Below are positions 6,933-11,245 of a stretch of DNA of 11,245 nt, in pieces (within the stretch, counting starts at the first letter, position 1; the number at the start of each line of letters is the position of its first letter). The stretch is from assembly GCA_025061865.1 (NCBI GenBank), contig JANXAA010000033.1, positions 1 to 11,245 of the forward strand, given 5' to 3'. This DNA is from Acidobacteriota bacterium (GTDB lineage Bacteria; Acidobacteriota; HRBIN11). The notes under the pieces are model-generated. The model saw nothing but the letters and a program-made list of their open reading frames with translations, had not been told where the DNA came from and did no database searches. Both the position numbers and the translations under genes were made by a program.

Positions 6933-8066
6933 ATGAATGACGCTATCTTCATCACCCCAGAAGTCCAGGAAGCGGCGGAGATCCCGCTGACTGTCTTACG
7001 GGAGGACGGGAGTTCGGACCCGGACCTGGACCCCAACCTGCCTAAGGAGTTGCTCTTACGGATGTATCGCACGATGGTCCTAAACCGGGAGTTGGACGAC
7101 CGTCTGTTTAAACTCCAGCGCCAGGGCCGCATCGGTTTCTATCTGACGTGTACGGGGGAGGAGGCAGCGGTCATCGGGAGTGTAGCGACGTTGAACGACG
7201 AGGACTGGGTCTTTCCGTCTTATCGGGAGACAGGCCTTCCGCTGTGGCGGGGGGTCCCCCTCCGCAAGTTCTTGGCCCAGCAGTACGGCAACGCCGAGGA
7301 CAACGTCAAGGGTCGTCAGATGCCCGTCCACACGAGCTTTCGAGAGGCTCGGATCATGTCCATCTCCAGTCCCGTCGGGACTCAAATCCCCCAGGCTGTC
7401 GGCTTTGCCTGGGCGGCCAAGATCGTCGGGGACCCTACTGTCGTCCTCGTCTACTTCGGGGACGGGGCGACGTCAGAAGGGGACTTTCATGTGGCCTGTA
7501 ACTTTGCCGGTGTCTTTAAGGTTCCGGTCATCTTCTTTTGCCGGAACAATCAATACGCCATTTCGGTCCCCCTAAAGCGCCAGACGGCGGCCCGGTCGAT
7601 CGCCGTCAAAGCTGTCGCCTACGGCTTGGAGGGCATCCGAGTCGATGGCAACGACGTCTTGGCCGTCTATGTGGCTACGAAGCGGGCCGTCGAGAAGGCC
7701 CGGGCCGACGGCGGCCCGACCCTTATCGAGGCCCTGACTTATCGAGTCGGGGCCCACTCGACGTCCGACGACCCGCGTCGGTACCGGTCCGACGAGGAGG
7801 TCCAGCAGTGGCATACTAAAGACCCCATCGAGCGTTTCCGACGGTACCTGGAATGGCGGGGCTACTGGAGCGAACTCCAGCAGGAGAGTCTCGCGGAAGA
7901 AGTCCGGGACCTCATCAACCGGACGGTTGAGGACGTCGAGAAGATTCCACCCCCGCCCGTCGAGTCCCTGTTCGACGACGTTTACGCCCGCATCCCCCGT
8001 CACTTGCAGGAGCAAAAGGAAGCCTATCTGGCGTACCTCAAGGAGGCGGACCGATGGCGGTCATGA
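6933..8066 (+). CDS. bkdA1: Branched-chain 2-oxoacid dehydrogenase E1 component, alpha subunit
   Basis: Thiamine-diphosphate-binding alpha subunit of E1, which with E1 beta decarboxylates 2-oxoacids (from Val, Leu, Ile) and reductively acylates the lipoyl arm of E2. The 377 residues fit. The ThDP motif starts at GDGATSEGD (176-184) and ends at NN (205-206). The KGRQMPVH stretch at 126-133 and SSPVGTQIPQAVG at 145-157 resemble branched-chain rather than pyruvate enzymes, as does IRVDGNDV at 235-242. The loop HSTSDDPRRYR at 275-285 contains the conserved phosphorylation-loop serines of the family. The start ATG 6933 has GAGGGG 5 nt upstream. The gene ends overlapping E1 beta by 13 nt, so the two are probably translationally coupled. 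A pyruvate or mixed substrate cannot be excluded. Confidence 0.88.
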   Translation: MNDAIFITPEVQEAAEIPLTVLREDGSSDPDLDPNLPKELLLRMYRTMVLNRELDDRLFKLQRQGRIGFYLTCTGEEAAVIGSVATLNDEDWVFPSYRETGLPLWRGVPLRKFLAQQYGNAEDNVKGRQMPVHTSFREARIMSISSPVGTQIPQAVGFAWAAKIVGDPTVVLVYFGDGATSEGDFHVACNFAGVFKVPVIFFCRNNQYAISVPLKRQTAARSIAVKAVAYGLEGIRVDGNDVLAVYVATKRAVEKARADGGPTLIEALTYRVGAHSTSDDPRRYRSDEEVQQWHTKDPIERFRRYLEWRGYWSELQQESLAEEVRDLINRTVEDVEKIPPPPVESLFDDVYARIPRHLQEQKEAYLAYLKEADRWRS

Positions 8067-9031
8067 ATATGATCCAGGCCCTCAATGATGCCCTCCGGCT
8101 GGAGATGCGGCGGGACCCCCGGGTTATCGTGATGGGCGAGGACGTCGGCCGGCTCGGTGGCGTTTTCCGAGTGACCGTCGGCTTGCTGGACGAATTTGGG
8201 CCCGACCGGGTCATCGACACACCCCTGGCCGAAGCGGGGATTATCGGGACGGCCATCGGGATGGCCCTCTACGGCCTCCGGCCCGTCGCCGAGATTCAGT
8301 TCGCTGACTTCATCTATCCGGCCTTTGACCAGATCGTCAACGAGCTGGCCAAGTATCGGTACCGGTCGGGCGGCCAGTACAGCTGTCCCCTGGTCGTTCG
8401 GACGCCCTCAGGCGGCGGTATTCGGGGAGGGCACTATCACTCCCAGAGTCCTGAGGCCTACTTTGTACACACGGCCGGCCTAAAGGTCGTCATCCCTTCG
8501 AATCCTTATGACGCCAAGGGCCTCCTATTGGCGGCTATCCGGGATGAAGACCCCGTGATCTTCTTCGAGCCGAAGCGGATCTACCGGGCAGCGACGGGCG
8601 AGGTCCCTGAAGGGGACTATACAGTTCCCCTTGGGAAGGCCCGCGTCGAAATGGAGGGCAAAGATGTCACCCTCATCTCCTATGGGGCCATGATGGTCGA
8701 GTGCCGGGAGGCAGCCCAGAAGGCCCGGGAGAAGTGGGGCCTCTCGGTCGAGCTGATCGACCTTCGGACCCTGCTTCCCCTGGACGTGGAGACAGTCGTC
8801 CGATCCGTCCAGAAGACAGGCCGGGTCGTGATCGTCCACGAAGCGCCCCGGACGTGCGGCTTCGCCGCTGAGCTGATCGCCCTGATCAATGAAAAAGCCT
8901 TCTTGTACCTGGAGGCGCCCCCGGTCCGGGTCACGGGCTTCGACACGCCGTTTCCGTATACCCTTGAGCATGACTATCTACCCGATACGGGCCGCATCTT
9001 GAAGGCTATCTACGAGACAGTTCACTATTAA
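8054..9031 (+). CDS. bkdA2: Branched-chain 2-oxoacid dehydrogenase E1 component, beta subunit
   Basis: Beta subunit of the heterotetrameric E1; it completes the ThDP active site and carries a transketolase C-terminal domain. The 325 residues match the family. Visible landmarks are GEDVG at 28-32, the DTPLAE segment at 55-60 with the E60 that activates the cofactor, HSQS at 129-132, FFEPKRIYRA, the HEAP motif and GFDTPFP near the end; the last group resembles branched-chain E1 beta closely. The start at 8054 is set by AGGAGG at 8041-8046 with a 7-nt spacer; the in-frame ATGs at 8063 and 8069 lie too far from it. It shares 13 nt with the end of E1 alpha. A 313-nt gap follows before E2. Confidence 0.92.
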   Translation: MAVMNMIQALNDALRLEMRRDPRVIVMGEDVGRLGGVFRVTVGLLDEFGPDRVIDTPLAEAGIIGTAIGMALYGLRPVAEIQFADFIYPAFDQIVNELAKYRYRSGGQYSCPLVVRTPSGGGIRGGHYHSQSPEAYFVHTAGLKVVIPSNPYDAKGLLLAAIRDEDPVIFFEPKRIYRAATGEVPEGDYTVPLGKARVEMEGKDVTLISYGAMMVECREAAQKAREKWGLSVELIDLRTLLPLDVETVVRSVQKTGRVVIVHEAPRTCGFAAELIALINEKAFLYLEAPPVRVTGFDTPFPYTLEHDYLPDTGRILKAIYETVHY

Positions 9032-9110
9032 TCGGCAATTGGAGAGTTCGGGGATCGACCGAATAGGCGGGTCGGCAGAGGGGCAAGTAGGGTGGAAAAT
9101 CTTTTTAGGG

Positions 9111-9131
9111 GCCACTACAACTGCTAGTGGC
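9111..9131 (+). other. Hairpin upstream of the three-way-junction element
   Basis: GCCACTA (9111-9117) and TAGTGGC (9125-9131) are a perfect 7-bp inverted repeat with a 7-nt loop. No T-run follows, so it is not a rho-independent terminator on the plus strand. It immediately precedes the structured group at 9134-9178 and may be part of the same RNA fold. Confidence 0.6.
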
Positions 9132-9133
9132 GA

Positions 9134-9178
9134 CGGCGGTCCGAAGGACCGGTGAGTCGCTCTGACTCACCGTAGCCG
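9134..9178 (+). other. Candidate structured RNA, three-way-junction inverted repeats
   Basis: Two adjacent perfect hairpins are closed by an outer stem. Outer stem: CGGC (9134-9137) with GCCG (9175-9178). First arm: GGTCC (9138-9142) and GGACC (9146-9150), loop GAA. Second arm: GGTGAGTC (9151-9158) and GACTCACC (9164-9171), loop GCTCT. Almost no bases are unpaired between stems; only GTA (9172-9174) remains at the junction. The pairing is seen directly. No known riboswitch or RNA class was recognised. It could be an RNA processing or stability element that sets E1 versus E2 levels, or a protein-binding site at DNA level. Confidence 0.5.
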
Positions 9179-9344
9179 CAGCAATGGATCGCTGACTAAC
9201 GCGCGGCGAGTCATCTTGGGGCCATCCCGACGGGCTTTGAGTCGAGCATACGATGGCTCTCTCGAGCGGCCCGGAAAACTCCCTACGGGCTCATCTGCCC
9301 GACCTTCTAAATGATTAGGATGCCGAATCACTGGAGGAGTCTTC

Positions 9345-10595
9345 ATGGTCCTAGAGTTTCGATTGCCCGATATCGGCGAAGGTATGGTCGAGGCTGAGGT
9401 CGTCAAGTGGTATGTCCAAGAGGGAGACACGATTGAGGAAGACCAACCGATGGTCGAGCTTATGACGGATAAGGCCAACGTAGTGATTCCCTCCCCACGT
9501 AAGGGTGTCGTCCTAAAGCGGCTCGGTCGGGAGGGCGAGGTCGTCAAGGTCGGGTCTGTCCTCATCGTCATTGGTGACCCGGGCGAAGCCTCGGCAACAG
9601 CGGCTCCAGTCGAAGCGCCTGTCTCAGCGCCGGCAGTGCAGGCCGGGCCTCCGCCTACACCGATGGCCGACGTTAGTGAGGCTCCGATCCCGTCGGGCCG
9701 CGTTTTGGCCACGCCTGCTACGCGGCGGGTAGCCCGAGAATTGGGTGTTGACCTCCGGCAAGTCCCCCCGACGGGACCCCATGGACGCGTGACCAAGGAA
9801 GACGTCATCCGCTTCGTCGAGGTCCAGCGGGCTCCGACGATTCCGCCGGCCTCCGTCGAGGAGCCCGTCGCCCCTGAGGTCCGCCCGCCGGCTGGCTTGG
9901 AAGAGCGAATCCCGTTGCGAGGACTTCGGCGGGTGATTGCTCGACGGATGGTCCAGTCGAAGCACACAGCGGCGCACTTCACGTACGTCGAAGAAGTCGA
10001 CATGACCGAGCTGGTCCGACTACGGGATCGGATGAAACCTATCGCTGAGGCCCAGGGCGTACGCTTGACGTACTTGCCGTTCATCATCAAGGCCGTCATC
10101 ATTGGCCTTAAGCGGTTCCCTATCGTCAACGCTTCCCTGGACGACGAAAAGGAGGAGATCGTCTTGAAAAAGTACTACCACATTGGTATCGCCGTCCAGA
10201 CAGACCAGGGTTTGACCGTGCCTGTCATTCACGATGCGGACAAGCGGTCCCTGCTGGACCTCGCCCGCGAGGTTGAACGTCTGGCGACAGCCGCTCGAGA
10301 AGGTCGATTGGTCCTCCATGAAGCCCGGGGGAGCACCTTCACGATCACTTCTCTGGGTAAACTAGGCGGCCTGCTGGCGACGCCCATCATTAACTACCCG
10401 GAGGTCGCCATCCTGGGGGTCCACAAGATTGAACCCCGCCCCGTCGTGCGGGACGGCGAGATCGTCATCCGTTCCATGATGAACATCAGCCTATCTTTCG
10501 ACCACCGGGTCGTCGACGGGGCTGTCGGAGCCGAGTTCACGCAGGTCGTGCGGGAACACTTGGAGAACCCCCACCTCCTGTTCTTGCAGATGTGA
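9345..10595 (+). CDS. bkdB: Dihydrolipoamide acyltransferase E2 of a 2-oxoacid dehydrogenase complex
   Basis: Core acyltransferase that moves the acyl group from the lipoyl arm to CoA. Three domains in 416 residues: one lipoyl domain at 1-78 with the lipoylated lysine in TDKAN (K43); an Ala/Pro linker; a peripheral-subunit-binding domain at about 118-158 (ATPATRRVARELGVDL, then GRVTKEDV); a second Pro-rich linker; and the catalytic domain at about 188-416, ending with DHRVVDG at 386-392, where H387 and D391 are catalytic. HFTYVEEVDMTELV at 211-224 favours a branched-chain acyl enzyme. The start ATG 9345 has GGAGGAG a few bases upstream. The second E1 alpha follows after 28 nt, so they share a transcript. 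No E3 gene is in the window. Confidence 0.94.
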   Translation: MVLEFRLPDIGEGMVEAEVVKWYVQEGDTIEEDQPMVELMTDKANVVIPSPRKGVVLKRLGREGEVVKVGSVLIVIGDPGEASATAAPVEAPVSAPAVQAGPPPTPMADVSEAPIPSGRVLATPATRRVARELGVDLRQVPPTGPHGRVTKEDVIRFVEVQRAPTIPPASVEEPVAPEVRPPAGLEERIPLRGLRRVIARRMVQSKHTAAHFTYVEEVDMTELVRLRDRMKPIAEAQGVRLTYLPFIIKAVIIGLKRFPIVNASLDDEKEEIVLKKYYHIGIAVQTDQGLTVPVIHDADKRSLLDLAREVERLATAAREGRLVLHEARGSTFTITSLGKLGGLLATPIINYPEVAILGVHKIEPRPVVRDGEIVIRSMMNISLSFDHRVVDGAVGAEFTQVVREHLENPHLLFLQM

Positions 10596-10623
10596 CCCCA
10601 AAAGGCCAGGACATGGGGGCGCA

Positions 10624-11245
10624 ATGAATCGGAGTGTCCAGACGGCTGAGGCGATAGTCCAAGTCTTGGACCCGGAGGGGAGCGTCGTGGTCCCAGACCT
10701 GGAACCGGACCTGCCGTCGGAGTTTCTCTGGCGGGCCTTCGAAGGCATGTTGACCGTCCGGGCCATCGACGAGCGGATGCTCATGCTTCAGCGCCAGGGC
10801 CGTATCGCCTTCTACGGGGCGGCGACGGGTCAGGAGGCGGCTATCATCGGCAGTGGCCTGGCCCTGGAACCCCAGGACTGGGTCTTTCCGGCCCTCCGAG
10901 AAGTCGGCGTCGCGCTCCTACGGGGCTATACCTTGCAGGACTTAGCCCATCAGTTGTTCGGGACCCAAGACGACATCTTGAAGGGACGACAGATGCCCTG
11001 TCATTACAGTGACCGCCGGGTCCACCACGTGGCCTGGTCGAGTTGCATCGGCAATCAAGTCCCCCAGGCCGTCGGGGCGGCCCTAGCGGCCCGCTATATG
11101 GGGGACTCCGTCGTCGTCATGGCCTACCTGGGAGATGGGGCGACGTCGGAGGGAGATTTCCATGTGGCCATGAACTTCGCCGCCGTCTTCCAGGCCCCCG
11201 TCGTGTTCTTCTGCCAAAACAACCAATGGGCCATTTCGGTCCCTG
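10624..11245 (+). CDS. Second E1 alpha subunit of a 2-oxoacid dehydrogenase (partial, C-terminus outside window)
   Basis: A second ThDP-dependent E1 alpha, with 207 residues before the window edge and no stop. The family landmarks match the first copy at the same spacing: LQRQGRI at 55-61, KGRQMPCH at 120-127, NQVPQAVG at 144-151, GDGATSEGDFHVA at 170-182 and NN at 199-200. By eye roughly half the aligned residues are identical to E1 alpha 1, yet synonymous sites differ widely, so the duplication is old. Replacements such as SSCIGNQ (139-145) for SSPVGTQ, ALREVG for SYRETG and CQNNQWAIS for CRNNQYAIS lie around the active site and may reflect another substrate, for example pyruvate. The ATG at 10624 is preceded only by weak purine-rich sites; a second E1 beta probably follows outside the window. 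Confidence 0.9.
   Translation, partial: MNRSVQTAEAIVQVLDPEGSVVVPDLEPDLPSEFLWRAFEGMLTVRAIDERMLMLQRQGRIAFYGAATGQEAAIIGSGLALEPQDWVFPALREVGVALLRGYTLQDLAHQLFGTQDDILKGRQMPCHYSDRRVHHVAWSSCIGNQVPQAVGAALAARYMGDSVVVMAYLGDGATSEGDFHVAMNFAAVFQAPVVFFCQNNQWAISVP

Larger units (their letters stand above)
9032..9344 (+). other. Intergenic gap between E1 beta and E2, rich in inverted repeats
   Basis: This 313-nt gap has no convincing gene. It contains in order: a weak hairpin CGACC/GGTCG (9056-9060/9070-9074), a short T-run at 9102-9106 too far from it to be a classic terminator, a 7-bp hairpin (9111-9131), a three-way-junction-like group (9134-9178), and a 5-bp hairpin CGGGC/GCCCG (9286-9290/9297-9301). GGAGGAG at 9333-9339 is the E2 ribosome site. 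No good promoter was found, so E2 may rely on readthrough from E1 or on an unrecognised promoter. Within an otherwise tight cluster, such a gap is a likely place for post-transcriptional control, but this is inference. Confidence 0.6.

Noticed and set aside
9089..9098. AGGGTGGAAA resembling the start of the T-box antiterminator core
   Set aside because: The following CCGCG part is missing, and only about 57 nt separate it from the E1 beta stop, too short for a T-box stem I. A chance match is more likely.
9056..9106. Possible terminator: CGACC/GGTCG hairpin and downstream T-run
   Set aside because: The stem has only 5 pairs and the T-run at 9102 is about 27 nt away, so it does not form an intrinsic terminator.
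9154..9341. Five GANTC sites (GAGTC/GACTC) in about 190 nt of the E1 beta-E2 gap
   Set aside because: Two are simply the two halves of one hairpin and one overlaps the E2 ribosome site; the organism is not known to use a GANTC methylase, so no regulatory meaning can be claimed.
9167..10129. 320-codon open frame on the minus strand opposite E2 and the gap
   Set aside because: Ser/Thr/Arg-rich low-complexity translation with no motif, antisense to well-supported E2.

Overview
The window is a GC-rich bacterial chromosomal segment with eight genes in four transcription blocks. No mobile element, CRISPR array, rRNA or tRNA is visible. An LpxH-like lipid A enzyme suggests a diderm (outer-membrane) bacterium. 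2-oxoacid dehydrogenase subunits suggest oxidative metabolism. Codon choice is strongly skewed to GTC, CGG, GGG and GAC on every gene, so the genes look native to one genome. Taxonomy cannot be settled from this stretch; a thermophilic or poorly sampled lineage is only a guess.

Layout. (1) Positions 1-721, minus: the membrane metalloprotease HtpX, cut off by the window edge at its C-terminus, with two candidate promoters upstream. (2) Positions 979-2149, plus: an LpxH-like metallophosphoesterase whose 3' end overlaps a YraN-family (UPF0102) nuclease-fold gene by 107 nt. (3) Positions 6723 down to 2252, minus: gyrA followed, 179 nt downstream, by a 602-residue protein joining TPR repeats to two cyclic-nucleotide-binding domains. 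(4) Positions 6933-11245, plus: a branched-chain-type 2-oxoacid dehydrogenase cluster of E1 alpha, E1 beta, a 313-nt structured gap, E2 acyltransferase, and the start of a second E1 alpha that runs off the window.

How the genes work together. E1 alpha and E1 beta form the thiamine-diphosphate decarboxylase and E2 carries the lipoyl arm that accepts the acyl group. The E3 lipoamide dehydrogenase is not in the window. A second E1 alpha directly after E2 suggests two alternative E1 components, perhaps with different 2-oxoacid substrates, served by one E2. HtpX (membrane protein quality control), LpxH-like (lipid A), YraN and GyrA are housekeeping functions.

The most interesting items are the duplicated E1 alpha around a single E2, the compact three-way-junction-like inverted repeats in the E1 beta-E2 gap, and the TPR plus double cNMP-binding protein that has no recognisable DNA-binding or enzymatic output domain. 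Nothing here can be claimed as a wholly new system from sequence alone.
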